A DNA stretch of 19,488 nucleotides from an uncultured Acetobacteraceae bacterium (lineage in GTDB: Bacteria > Pseudomonadota > Alphaproteobacteria > Acetobacterales > Acetobacteraceae): assembly GCA_903839965.1 (NCBI GenBank), contig CAIMEK010000264.1, positions 1-19,488 of the forward strand, given 5' to 3'. A model generated the notes under the pieces. It ran no database searches. It had not been told where the DNA came from and worked only from the letters and a program-made list of their open reading frames with translations. A program made the position numbers and the translations under genes. Positions 1-7,128 of the stretch are shown here, one piece after another (position 1 is the stretch's first letter; every line of letters begins with the position of its first letter).

Positions 1-42
1 ACAGGGACGGGCAGATCGTGGAAACGGTCAGCCCGTCCCTGT
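1..42. terminator. perfect 12-bp stem-loop at window edge
   Basis: ACAGGGACGGGC (1-12) is the exact reverse complement of GCCCGTCCCTGT (31-42), with an 18-nt loop. The stem may extend left of the window. No T-run follows, so it is either a terminator or 3'-end stabiliser of an upstream gene lying outside the window, or a structured element ahead of the aldolase gene. Its GGGACGGG core recurs in the stem-loop after the last SBP gene. Confidence 0.5.
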
Positions 43-55
43 CAACGCCGGCAGG

Positions 56-85
56 TTGCAACGGGCTGCAGGCCTGTAAGAAAAT
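56..85 (+). promoter_or_regulatory. weak sigma70-like promoter candidate
   Basis: TTGCAA (56-61) and GAAAAT (80-85) are separated by 18 bp, just upstream of the RraA-family gene. Both hexamers are only partial matches, so this is a candidate only. Confidence 0.22.
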
Positions 86-108
86 ATTCAACGCCAGAGG
101 AAGCAGTA

Positions 109-771
109 ATGGACAACGCCAATCTCCAGGAAATCTGTGAACGCTACGGCAAGCTTTATTCCGGCGCCGTTGCGGACATGCTGGACAAGAAGGGCTTTCG
201 CGACCAGATTCTGCCCTATTATATTACCCCCTTCACCAAGGCCGACCGCGTTTGCGGCATCGCTTTCACCGGCCAAGGCTACCCCGCTGCCAGCACCGAG
301 GACAACGACACCAACGAGCGGCTGGGAATGCTGGACAGCATCACTCCCCATACCGTCTCGATCTGGGCCTGCGGCGGCCACCTTGAATCCGCCCACTGGG
401 GCGAGATCATGTCCACCGCCGCGCGCGAACGCGGTTGCCTGGGTGCGGTCGTCGACGGCGGCGTGCGCGACGTTCCCTACATCGACGAAATGAAATACCC
501 GGTGTTCGCCCGCTTCAAGTCCGCCGCCAGTTCGATCGGACGATGGAACATCCGCCACTGGCAGGTGCCCGTGCGCATCGGCACCACCGTCATCCATCCC
601 GGCGACTTCGTCTTCGCCGACACCGACGGCGTGGTCGTCGTGCCCAAGGCCATGATCGAGGAAGTCCTGGTGGACGCCGAGGACGTATTCGTCCGCGAGG
701 GCGGAATGCGTCGCGAGTTGCGCCAGGGACTTTCCATGGTGGAAGCACACAAGAAATACGGAGCGTTCTAG
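109..771 (+). CDS. RraA / HMG-CHA aldolase family protein
   Basis: This 220-residue protein belongs to the RraA-like family. Class II pyruvate aldolases such as 4-hydroxy-4-methyl-2-oxoglutarate (HMG) and 4-carboxy-4-hydroxy-2-oxoadipate (CHA) aldolase share this fold with the RNase E regulator RraA. Visible signatures are SAHWGEIMSTAARERG (94-109), VVDGGVRD (114-121) and PGDFVFADTDGVVVVP (164-179). R120 and D121 correspond to the substrate-binding Arg and metal-binding Asp of the aldolases, so catalysis is more likely than an RraA-type regulatory role. The length is normal for the family. An AGAGGA Shine-Dalgarno site at 96-101 supports the ATG. A strong stem-loop and about 225 bp separate it from the transporter genes, so co-transcription is not certain. 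The exact substrate cannot be read from sequence; the neighbouring hydroxyacid dehydrogenases fit a hydroxy/oxo-dicarboxylate. Confidence 0.9.
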   Translation: MDNANLQEICERYGKLYSGAVADMLDKKGFRDQILPYYITPFTKADRVCGIAFTGQGYPAASTEDNDTNERLGMLDSITPHTVSIWACGGHLESAHWGEIMSTAARERGCLGAVVDGGVRDVPYIDEMKYPVFARFKSAASSIGRWNIRHWQVPVRIGTTVIHPGDFVFADTDGVVVVPKAMIEEVLVDAEDVFVREGGMRRELRQGLSMVEAHKKYGAF

Positions 772-790
772 TCCAATCGCGCGCGCTTCC

Positions 791-817
791 CCCGCCACGC
801 AATCCCTGCGTGGCGGG
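791..817 (+). terminator. perfect 11-bp stem-loop after the RraA-family gene
   Basis: CCCGCCACGCA (791-801) pairs exactly with TGCGTGGCGGG (807-817) around a 5-nt loop, 19 nt after the stop codon. The stem is very stable but no T-run follows. It could be a terminator, an attenuator or a 3'-end protector that sets aldolase and transporter expression apart. The 11-mer CGGGCAGATCG overlaps its right arm (814-824) and also occurs at 8-18 in the first hairpin. Confidence 0.55.
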
Positions 818-837
818 CAGATCGGTGATAAGCAGGA

Positions 838-867
838 TTGTAAATTGCGCCGGCGTAGGCCAATAGT
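838..867 (+). promoter_or_regulatory. weak promoter candidate for the ABC operon
   Basis: TTGTAA (838-843) and AATAGT (862-867) are 18 bp apart, each matching 4 of 6 consensus positions. They lie between the stem-loop and the first permease. An independent transporter promoter here would fit the hairpin, but the match is modest. Confidence 0.2.
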
Positions 868-996
868 GCGCCGCGCCACCGTCCCCCGGTCATGGGGCGG
901 CGGATGGTTTATTGTGACCGCAACGAGCCACACGATGCAAACACCCCAGGAAGTCCGAAAGCGGCCGCGCCCGGATACACGGCGACGGGCGGCGCC

Positions 997-1668
997 GTGA
1001 ACTACACGTTCCAGTTCGGCGACGTCTGGGCCGCCTGGCCCAGCCTGCTCTGGGGCACCTGGCTCACCATCCAGCTTTCCGCCAGCACCATGGTGCTCGG
1101 GCTGCTGGTCGCCGTCATCTGCGCGCTCGGCAAGACCATGGGCCCGAGGCCCATCCGCTGGGCGGTCAATGTCTATATCGAGGTGATCCGCAACACCCCG
1201 TTCCTGGTGCAGCTTTTCCTGATCTTCTTCGGCCTGCCCGCCATCGGCGTCCGGCTGGATTCCAACGAGGCGGCGCTGCTCGCCATGGTGGTCAATGTGG
1301 GCGCCTACGCCACCGAAATCGTCCGCGCCGGCATCGAGAACATCCATCGCGGCCAGATTGAGGCCGGCCTCGCGCTGGGCATGCGGCCGCTGCAGGTGTT
1401 CCGCTACATCATCCTGTTCCCGGCGCTGAAAACCGTCTACCCGGCGCTGTGCGGCCAGTTCATCCTGAACATGCTCGCCTCCAGCGTGGTCTCCACCATT
1501 TCGGCGCAGGAACTCACTGCCGCCGCCAACGACCTGCAATCGAGCACTTTCCGCAGCTTTGAGATCTACATCGTGGTGACCGGCATCTACCTGGTGCTGT
1601 CGCTGGCCTTCTCGGGCGCCTTCGCGGCCATTCACCGCGCCGTCTTCGTCGAATCCGAGCGGGGCTGA
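997..1668 (+). CDS. ABC transporter permease, polar amino acid (HisM/ArtQ) type
   Basis: This is an inner-membrane permease of the polar amino-acid uptake family. The ATPase-docking EAA loop is visible as EAGLALGM (1360-1383), preceded by EIVRAGIENIHRGQ, and NTPFLVQLFLIFFGLP is a typical family segment. The reading frame is open back to an ATG at 892. The 35 residues before the GTG at 997 look non-coding and lie outside the family's usual N-terminus, while NYTFQFGDVWAAWPSLLWG right after it matches family starts. I therefore prefer the GTG, giving 223 residues. No clear Shine-Dalgarno site precedes it. A 21-codon ORF (935-1000) ends in a TGA overlapping the GTG, which could couple translation. 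An ATG at 907 or 892 remains possible. The second permease begins 11 bp downstream, and the two would form the heterodimeric channel. Confidence 0.88.
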   Translation: MNYTFQFGDVWAAWPSLLWGTWLTIQLSASTMVLGLLVAVICALGKTMGPRPIRWAVNVYIEVIRNTPFLVQLFLIFFGLPAIGVRLDSNEAALLAMVVNVGAYATEIVRAGIENIHRGQIEAGLALGMRPLQVFRYIILFPALKTVYPALCGQFILNMLASSVVSTISAQELTAAANDLQSSTFRSFEIYIVVTGIYLVLSLAFSGAFAAIHRAVFVESERG

Positions 1669-1679
1669 GGAAGCAAGCC

Positions 1680-2333
1680 ATGTTGCGACCTTTTGGCCCC
1701 AATGAAGTCTGGTTCATCGTGCAGGCCGTGCGCTGGACCCTGCTGCTCTCCGCCATCGCCTTCGTCGGCGGCGGCATCGGCGGCCTGATCGTGGCACTGT
1801 CGCGCACCGCCCCGCTGGGCTGGCTGCGCGGGGTGGCCACCGGCTACATCCAGTTGTTCCAGGGCACGCCGCTGCTGATGCAGCTTTTCCTGGTGTTTTT
1901 CGGCGCCAACCTGTTCGGCGGTTCGATCGATCCGCTGGTCGCCGCCGCCGTCGCGCTCACGTTGAACGCCGCCGCCTTCCTCGGCCAGATTTGGCGCGGC
2001 TGCATCGACGCTGTCCCCAAGGGCCAGTGGGAGGCAGCCACAGCGCTCGGCATGCGCTACCCGGCGCGCATGCACTACATCGTGCTGCCGCAGGCTGCGC
2101 GCATCGCCGTGGCGCCCACCGTCGGTTTCCTGGTGCTGCTGGTGAAAAGCACCTCGCTCACCTCCATCATCGGTTTCGTCGAAATCACCCGCGCTGGGCA
2201 GATTATCAACAACGCCACCTTCCGCCCGTTCCTCGTCTTCAGCATCGTCGCCACCATCTACTTCGCCCTCTGCTGGCCGCTTTCGATCCTCAGCCAACGC
2301 CTCGAGCAACGTTTCGGTACCGTTTCGCGGTGA
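1680..2333 (+). CDS. ABC transporter permease, polar amino acid type (second subunit)
   Basis: This 217-residue inner-membrane permease pairs with the gene before it. It shows the family's segment QLFQGTPLLMQLFLVFF and the EAA loop WEAATALGM (about 2027-2053), followed by PARMHYIVLPQAARIAVAP, the usual post-EAA stretch. STSLTSIIGFVEITRAGQ is the conserved C-terminal region. GAGGAAG at 1667-1673 overlaps the upstream stop codon and sits 6 nt before the ATG, so the two permeases are tightly linked in one operon. Its length is typical. Substrate choice is set mainly by the binding proteins, so the permeases do not name the ligand. Confidence 0.92.
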   Translation: MLRPFGPNEVWFIVQAVRWTLLLSAIAFVGGGIGGLIVALSRTAPLGWLRGVATGYIQLFQGTPLLMQLFLVFFGANLFGGSIDPLVAAAVALTLNAAAFLGQIWRGCIDAVPKGQWEAATALGMRYPARMHYIVLPQAARIAVAPTVGFLVLLVKSTSLTSIIGFVEITRAGQIINNATFRPFLVFSIVATIYFALCWPLSILSQRLEQRFGTVSR

Positions 2334-2374
2334 CGCCCCGCACCGCCACTAATCCGCGCAAGGAGAAGATGTCC

Positions 2375-3193
2375 ATGTCTGCCGACCGCACCCCCGGGCT
2401 GTTCCGCCGACCACTCGGCCTGCTCGGCGCCGGCGCCGCGCTCGCCGCCCTCGGCGGCGCCGCCACCGCCCAGGCGCAGAGCATCGACGACGTGCTGAAC
2501 AAGAAGAAGCTGCAGGTCGGCATTCTATCGGACCTGCCGCCGTTCGGGCTGGCCATCGGCACCAACAAGTACGAAGGCTACGACGTGGAGGTGGCCACGC
2601 TGATGGCGAAGTACATGGGTGTCGACCTCGAGCTGGTACCAGTTACCGGCCCGAACCGCATTCCCTACCTGCTCACCAGCCGGATCGACGTGCTGATCGC
2701 CACTTTTGGCATCACGCCCGAGCGCGCTCGCCAGGTGACGTTCTCCATCCCCTACAGCAGCATCGACATCATCCTGGTGGCCGCCAAAGCGACCAAGCTC
2801 GATGGTCCGGCCGACCTGAAAGCGCTAAAGGTGGGCGTCACCCGCGCCAGCACGCCGGATACCGCACTCACCGCGATGGCGCCGCCGGGCACCCGCATCA
2901 TGCGCTTCGACGACGAGGCCATGACCAACCAGGCCATGCTGTCCGGCCAGATCGACACCCTCGCGCTCAGTACCACCACCGTGCGCGCGTTCATGGCGCT
3001 GAACCCAAAGATTGACTACCAGACCAAGATGGCACTGCGCCACCAGCCCAACGGCATCGCGATGCGCCGCAACCAGGCCGACCTGCTGCAATGGGTCAAC
3101 ACCTTTATCTACTACATCAAGAACAACGGCGAGCTGGACGCCGTCTGCCGTAAGTGGGTCGGCACGCCGCTGCCGGAAATGCCGGTGTTCTGA
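2375..3193 (+). CDS. periplasmic solute-binding protein, SBP family 3, copy 1
   Basis: This type-II periplasmic binding protein (272 residues) delivers ligand to the permease pair. The N-terminus has a twin Arg (R11-R12) in FRRPLGLL, a hydrophobic stretch and a likely AQA cleavage site near 33-36, so export is Tat-like or Sec. Domain I has GYDVEVATLMAKYMGV and the carboxylate-binding motif ATFGITPERAR (R117 expected to hold a ligand carboxylate). In domain II, GQIDTLALS carries Ser (S199) where amino-acid binders have the amine-binding Asp. Two in-frame ATGs exist, at 2369 and 2375. The AAGGAG site is 3 nt from the first and 9 nt from the second, and the paralogues start at the second, so 2375 was chosen. 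It lies 41 bp after the permease gene. The two later SBP genes in this operon are close paralogues. Confidence 0.92.
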   Translation: MSADRTPGLFRRPLGLLGAGAALAALGGAATAQAQSIDDVLNKKKLQVGILSDLPPFGLAIGTNKYEGYDVEVATLMAKYMGVDLELVPVTGPNRIPYLLTSRIDVLIATFGITPERARQVTFSIPYSSIDIILVAAKATKLDGPADLKALKVGVTRASTPDTALTAMAPPGTRIMRFDDEAMTNQAMLSGQIDTLALSTTTVRAFMALNPKIDYQTKMALRHQPNGIAMRRNQADLLQWVNTFIYYIKNNGELDAVCRKWVGTPLPEMPVF

Positions 3194-3210
3194 AAATGCC
3201 GATGTTCTGA
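3177..3210 (+). repeat. tandem 17-bp direct repeat of the SBP 3' end
   Basis: The last 17 bases of SBP copy 1 including its stop codon (3177-3193) are immediately repeated at 3194-3210 with a single G/A difference. Both copies read ...ATGCCG(G/A)TGTTCTGA. The second copy lies outside any gene, just before the Shine-Dalgarno site of SBP copy 2. It is best read as the scar of the duplication that made tandem SBP genes. Confidence 0.85.
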
Positions 3211-3254
3211 CCGATCGCGCCTCCCCCATCGTCGCCCTTCAAGGAGAAAACTCC

Positions 3255-4067
3255 ATGTCCGCCGACCGACTCACCATGTCCCGCCGGCCGCTCGGCCTGC
3301 TCGGCGCGGGCGCCGCGCTTGTCGCCCTCGGTGGCGCCACCGCCCAGGCGCAGAGCATCGACGACGTGCTCACCAGGAAGAAGCTGCAGGTCGGCATCCT
3401 GGTCGACCTTCCGCCATTCGGCATCTCGACCGGAGCCAACAAGTACGAAGGCTACGACGTCGATGTTGCCACCCTAATGGCCAAATACATGGGCGTCGAA
3501 CTGGAGTTGGTGCCGGTTACCGGCCCGAATCGCATTCCCTACCTGCTGACCAACAAGGTGGACGTGCTGGTCGCCACCTTCGGCATCACCCCCGAGCGCG
3601 CCCGTCAGGTGATGTTCGCCATCCCCTACAGCAGCATCGACATCGGCGTGCTGGCCCCGAAATCCACCAAACTCGCCGGCGCGGAAGACCTCAAGCCGCT
3701 GAAGGTGGGCGTCGCCCGCGCCAGCACGCAGGACACCGCCATCACCGCGGCGGCGCCCGCGGGCACCCGCATCATGCGCTTCGACGACGACGCCACCGCC
3801 GCTCAGGCGATCCTGTCCGGCCAGATCGACGCCATCGGGGTGAACAACATCACCGCCAAGCAGATCATCGACATGAACCCGGCGGGCAACTACGAAACCA
3901 AGATGGTGCTGCGCCACCAGCCCAACGGCATCACGTTGCGCCGCGGCCAGGCCGACCTGCACCAGTGGGTCAACACCTTCGTCTACTACATCAAGAACAA
4001 CGGCGAGCTGGACGCCATCTGCCGCAAGTGGCTGGGCAACCCGCTGCCCGAACTGCCGGTATTCTGA
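3255..4067 (+). CDS. periplasmic solute-binding protein, SBP family 3, copy 2
   Basis: This 270-residue SBP is a close paralogue of the gene before it. Large blocks are identical, including the SIDDVL region, the PVTGPNRIPYLLT segment and the C-terminal HQPNGI and KNNGELDA segments. The signal region has SRRPLGLL (R10-R11), close to a Tat motif, with an AQA-type cleavage near 30-33. R115 in GITPERAR is the expected carboxylate anchor. The amine-anchor position is Asn (N197 in GQIDAIGVNN), a different residue from the other copies. AAGGAG at 3241-3246 lies 8 nt before the ATG. The frame is open further upstream but overlaps copy 1, so the start rests on the Shine-Dalgarno site and on paralogue alignment. 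Differences cluster around the predicted pocket, which suggests a shifted ligand range. Confidence 0.92.
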   Translation: MSADRLTMSRRPLGLLGAGAALVALGGATAQAQSIDDVLTRKKLQVGILVDLPPFGISTGANKYEGYDVDVATLMAKYMGVELELVPVTGPNRIPYLLTNKVDVLVATFGITPERARQVMFAIPYSSIDIGVLAPKSTKLAGAEDLKPLKVGVARASTQDTAITAAAPAGTRIMRFDDDATAAQAILSGQIDAIGVNNITAKQIIDMNPAGNYETKMVLRHQPNGITLRRGQADLHQWVNTFVYYIKNNGELDAICRKWLGNPLPELPVF

Positions 4068-4090
4068 TCCGACGCCGCAAGGAACCTGCC

Positions 4091-4840
4091 ATGTCCGCCG
4101 GCGACCTCATCATCACGCTGGAAGGCGTCTGCAAGAGCTTCGGCACCTTCCAGGCGCTGACCAACATCAACCTGCAGGTCAGCCGCGGCGAGCGCATCGT
4201 CATCTGCGGCCCGTCCGGTTCCGGCAAATCCACGCTGATCCGCTGCATCAACCAGCTGGAGCACCACCAGAAGGGCCGCATCGTGTTCGACGGCGTCGAG
4301 GTCGGCCCACACACGCACCGGCTCGACCAGGTCCGGCGCGAGATCGGCATGGTGTTCCAGAGCTTCAACCTGTTCCCCCACCTCACCGTGCTGGAGAACT
4401 GCATGCTGGCGCCGCTGAAAGTGCGCGGCACTTCCAAGACCGAGGCCGAGGCGCTGGCCCGGCGCTACCTCACCCGCGTGCGCATCCCCGAGCAGGCCGC
4501 CAAATACCCGGGCCAACTCAGCGGCGGCCAGCAGCAGCGCGTCGCCATCGCCCGCGCGCTGTGCATGAACCCCAAGGTCATGCTGTTCGACGAGCCCACC
4601 TCCGCGCTCGACCCCGAAATGGTCAAGGAAGTGCTGGAGACCATGATCGGGCTCGCCGAGGACGGCATGACCATGCTGTGCGTCACCCACGAAATGGGTT
4701 TCGCCCGCAGCGTGGCGCATCGCATCATCTTCATGGACGAGGGCGAAATCGTCGAGGAAGCGCCGCCGGCCAGCTTCTTCGCCAACTCGCGCAACGAGCG
4801 CACCCGCATTTTCCTCGGCCAGATCCTGTCGCACGGATGA
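4091..4840 (+). CDS. amino-acid-type ABC transporter ATP-binding protein
   Basis: This 249-residue ATPase of the GlnQ/HisP/ArtP group powers the importer from the cytoplasmic face. All motifs are intact: Walker A GPSGSGKST (40-48), Q-loop Q90 in MVFQSFNLFPHLTVLEN, signature LSGGQQQR (143-150), Walker B VMLFDEPTSALDP with catalytic E168, and H-loop H200 in CVTHEMGFAR. The length is standard. The frame extends upstream into the SBP gene, but an AAGGA site at 4079-4083 and family alignment set the ATG at 4091, 23 bp after SBP copy 2. It is the only ATPase in the operon, so it must serve all three SBPs unless another system is used. The subfamily assignment is secure; the ligand is not. Confidence 0.95.
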   Translation: MSAGDLIITLEGVCKSFGTFQALTNINLQVSRGERIVICGPSGSGKSTLIRCINQLEHHQKGRIVFDGVEVGPHTHRLDQVRREIGMVFQSFNLFPHLTVLENCMLAPLKVRGTSKTEAEALARRYLTRVRIPEQAAKYPGQLSGGQQQRVAIARALCMNPKVMLFDEPTSALDPEMVKEVLETMIGLAEDGMTMLCVTHEMGFARSVAHRIIFMDEGEIVEEAPPASFFANSRNERTRIFLGQILSHG

Positions 4841-4906
4841 CCGGAATCGCCAACGACTACCACCGCAAGCCAGACCGCCCATCAATCCTGGCAAGGAGAA
4901 ACGACC

Positions 4907-5722
4907 ATGTCCGCTGACCGCTCCACCCTGTCCCGCCGCCCGCTCGGCCTGCTCGGCGCCGGCGCCGCGCTCGCCGCCCTCGGCGGCGCCGCCACCGCCC
5001 AGGCGCAGAGCATCGACGACGTGCTGACCAAGAAGAAGCTGCAGATCGGCCTGCTGGTGGACTTCGCGCCGTTCGGCCTGGCCCTCAGCGCCAACAAGTA
5101 CGAAGGCTACGACGTCGATGTCGCCACCCTGATGGCCAAGTACATGGGCGTCGAGCTGGAGCTGGTGCCGGTCACCGGCCCGAACCGCATTCCCTATCTG
5201 CTCACCGGCAAGGTGGACATGCTGGTCGCCGCCTTCGGCATCACGCCCGAGCGCGCCCGGCAGGTGCTGTTCTCCATCCCCTACAGCAGCATCGACATCA
5301 TGCTGGTGGCCTCCCCGTCGACCAAGATCACCGGCCCGGAGGACCTCAAGCCATTGAAGGTCGGCGTTCCCCGCGCCAGCACGCCGGACATGGCGGTGAC
5401 CGCGATGGCGCCGCCGGGCACCCGCATCATGCGCTTCGACGACGATGCCACCGCCAATCAGGCGCTGCTGTCTGGGCAGATCGACGCCACCGGTCTGGCG
5501 ACGACCACGCTGAAGTCGTTCATCGCCATGAACCCGGCCGGCAATTACGAGGCCAAGTTCACACTCCGCCACCAGCCCAACGGCATCACGCTGCGCCGCG
5601 GCCAGGCCGACCTGCACCAGTGGGTTAACACCTTCATCTACTACGTCAAGAACAACGGCGAGCTGGACGCCATCTGCCGCAAGTGGCTGGGCACCCCGCT
5701 GCCCGAGTTGCCCGTGTTCTGA
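4907..5722 (+). CDS. periplasmic solute-binding protein, SBP family 3, copy 3
   Basis: This third SBP (271 residues) lies 66 bp after the ATPase and closes the operon. Its signal region SRRPLGLL (R10-R11) and C-terminus (PLPELPVF) match copy 2, while its Ala-rich leader resembles copy 1. R116 in GITPERAR is present. The amine-anchor position is Ala (A198 in GQIDATGLA). The first pocket loop reads DFAPFG instead of DLPPFG as in copies 1 and 2. AAGGAG at 4893-4898 is 8 nt from the ATG, the same spacing as copy 2. Placement after the ATPase means it arose by a separate duplication or was displaced by one. A strong stem-loop follows 7 bp after its stop codon. Confidence 0.92.
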   Translation: MSADRSTLSRRPLGLLGAGAALAALGGAATAQAQSIDDVLTKKKLQIGLLVDFAPFGLALSANKYEGYDVDVATLMAKYMGVELELVPVTGPNRIPYLLTGKVDMLVAAFGITPERARQVLFSIPYSSIDIMLVASPSTKITGPEDLKPLKVGVPRASTPDMAVTAMAPPGTRIMRFDDDATANQALLSGQIDATGLATTTLKSFIAMNPAGNYEAKFTLRHQPNGITLRRGQADLHQWVNTFIYYVKNNGELDAICRKWLGTPLPELPVF

Positions 5723-5729
5723 GTGAGCG

Positions 5730-5766
5730 GCGGGGACGGGCGGCCTACACCTCCACCCGTCCCCGC
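5730..5766 (+). terminator. perfect 11-bp stem-loop ending the ABC operon
   Basis: GCGGGGACGGG (5730-5740) pairs exactly with CCCGTCCCCGC (5756-5766) over a 15-nt loop, 7 nt after the last SBP. No T-run follows. The next gene converges from the other strand, so the stem could act for the + operon and also block read-through from the - side. It shares the GGGACGGG core with the stem at position 1. Confidence 0.6.
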
Positions 5767-5993
5767 ACGACGCCGATGCAACTCGCCTGGCTCGTTACCG
5801 GGCGCTCGGGCGGCCACCCAAACCTTGGCACCAAGACAAGCCATCAACCAACATGCCAACCGGACCACTCCTTGGGGGCCGGTCAGTTGCAAGGGTAGGA
5901 AGCCACCGAGAGTTGACTCCGTCGCCGGTGGTCTGCTGGCTGTTTCGGCAACAAGACGCCCATATTCAATCGCGTTCCTGGCCCACTCCAAGG

Positions 5994-7025
5994 CTACGCA
6001 AGAACCGGCTCGTAATTGGCCTGACGGCTACGGAACGATGATCCCAACACCTCCGGATTTACGGTGTATCCGGGGTCGATCGTCCCGTCGATGAAATCGA
6101 GCATGTTCAGCACCGCCCGGCGGGACACCCGAGCAAAACACTCCTGCGGCGTCGTGGCGTTGTGCGGGCTCAGCACTACGTTGGGCAGACCAAACAGCGG
6201 GTTGTCCGCTGTCGCCGGTTCCTGCACCAGCACATCCAGGCCGGCTGCCTCAATGGTGCCGTCGCCGAGCGCGGCCACCAGCGCCGCCTCGTCCACGATC
6301 GACCCACGGGCGGTGTTGATCAGCCAGGCGGTCGGTTTCATGCGCTTGAAGAAGTCTCGGCTCACCATTCCCCGTGTCGTAGCGTCCAACGGGCAATGGA
6401 GAGTAACCACGTCCGCTTCGGGGATGGCGTTCCACACGTCCTTGGTCACCGGGATGTGGCCGTCGGCCGCGATACGGGGCGTGGGGAAGGCAGGATCGCT
6501 GACCATCGTCGTCATGCCGAACGCCTTGCACAGTCTCGCCACCCGCGTGCCGATGCGGCCATAGCCGATCACCAGCACCTTCCTTCCGGCGAGTTCGTGC
6601 ATGCGCCGCCCGGACTGGATCATCCAGGTTCCGGCGCGCACCGATGCGTCGTATTCCACCGTTCGCCGCGCCACCGCCAACATCAGCATCATGGCATGTT
6701 CGGCCACGGCCAGATCGTTGGCGCCGTTGGCCACGCTCAGCAGAACGCCGTGCTTCGTGCAGGCCGGAAGGTCCACCTTGTCGTAGCCCACCCCAAACCG
6801 GCTGATCACGCGCAGCGCCGGGGCCGTCGCCACCAGTTCCTCCGGTATGCGCACTCTCCCCCCGATCAAGACGCCGAAAGCGTCGCGTATATGCTCAGTC
6901 AGTTGCTGCTGGATCGACGGACCGTCGATATCGAGTGAGAGCAGCGTGGTTTTTGCGTCCTTGCGGGCTCCCAGCAAAGCCAGGCCATCGGGATGCAAGG
7001 AACGGCAGATTACGAGCTTGTGCAT
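5994..7025 (-). CDS. D-2-hydroxyacid dehydrogenase, catalytically complete
   Basis: This 343-residue NAD(P)-dependent dehydrogenase of the D-isomer-specific 2-hydroxyacid family interconverts a 2-hydroxy and a 2-oxo acid. It resembles the phosphoglycerate-dehydrogenase-like subgroup. The Rossmann motif VIGYGRIG (152-159) and the three catalytic residues are visible: R240 in NTARGSIVDE, E269 in LDVLVQEP and H288 in SPHNA. The N-terminal domain has SRFGVGYDKVDL, typical of the group. It lacks the C-terminal ACT domain of true SerA enzymes, so serine synthesis is unlikely. AGGAGG at 7039-7044 lies 13 nt from the ATG, which is rather far. It is the last gene of the minus-strand group, 103 bp after the other dehydrogenase. 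The two share little beyond the fold motifs, so they are not a recent duplication. Confidence 0.92.
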   Translation of the reverse strand: MHKLVICRSLHPDGLALLGARKDAKTTLLSLDIDGPSIQQQLTEHIRDAFGVLIGGRVRIPEELVATAPALRVISRFGVGYDKVDLPACTKHGVLLSVANGANDLAVAEHAMMLMLAVARRTVEYDASVRAGTWMIQSGRRMHELAGRKVLVIGYGRIGTRVARLCKAFGMTTMVSDPAFPTPRIAADGHIPVTKDVWNAIPEADVVTLHCPLDATTRGMVSRDFFKRMKPTAWLINTARGSIVDEAALVAALGDGTIEAAGLDVLVQEPATADNPLFGLPNVVLSPHNATTPQECFARVSRRAVLNMLDFIDGTIDPGYTVNPEVLGSSFRSRQANYEPVLA

Positions 7026-7128
7026 GAACGGACGGTTTCCTCCTTCAACGGTGGATAGGCTGATTGTGGTTGCGGCGCGGAGTGGACGTAATGCCGCTTA
7101 TCGCCGCCGATCATCTTGCCGTCCGCGC

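Noticed and set aside
88..1635. 515-residue minus-strand ORF across the aldolase and permease genes
   Set aside because: It is antisense to two well-supported genes, its product is His/Gly/Asp-rich low-complexity with no motif, and long antisense frames are common in GC-rich DNA.
1991..2374. N-terminal extension of SBP copy 1 by 128 residues
   Set aside because: It overlaps the second permease in another frame and is Arg/His-rich. The Shine-Dalgarno site and paralogue starts place the true ATG at 2375.
3986..5617. 543-residue minus-strand ORF across SBP and ATPase genes
   Set aside because: It is antisense to the ATPase with all motifs intact and to SBP copy 3. The Gln/Gly/Val-rich composition is typical of a shadow frame.
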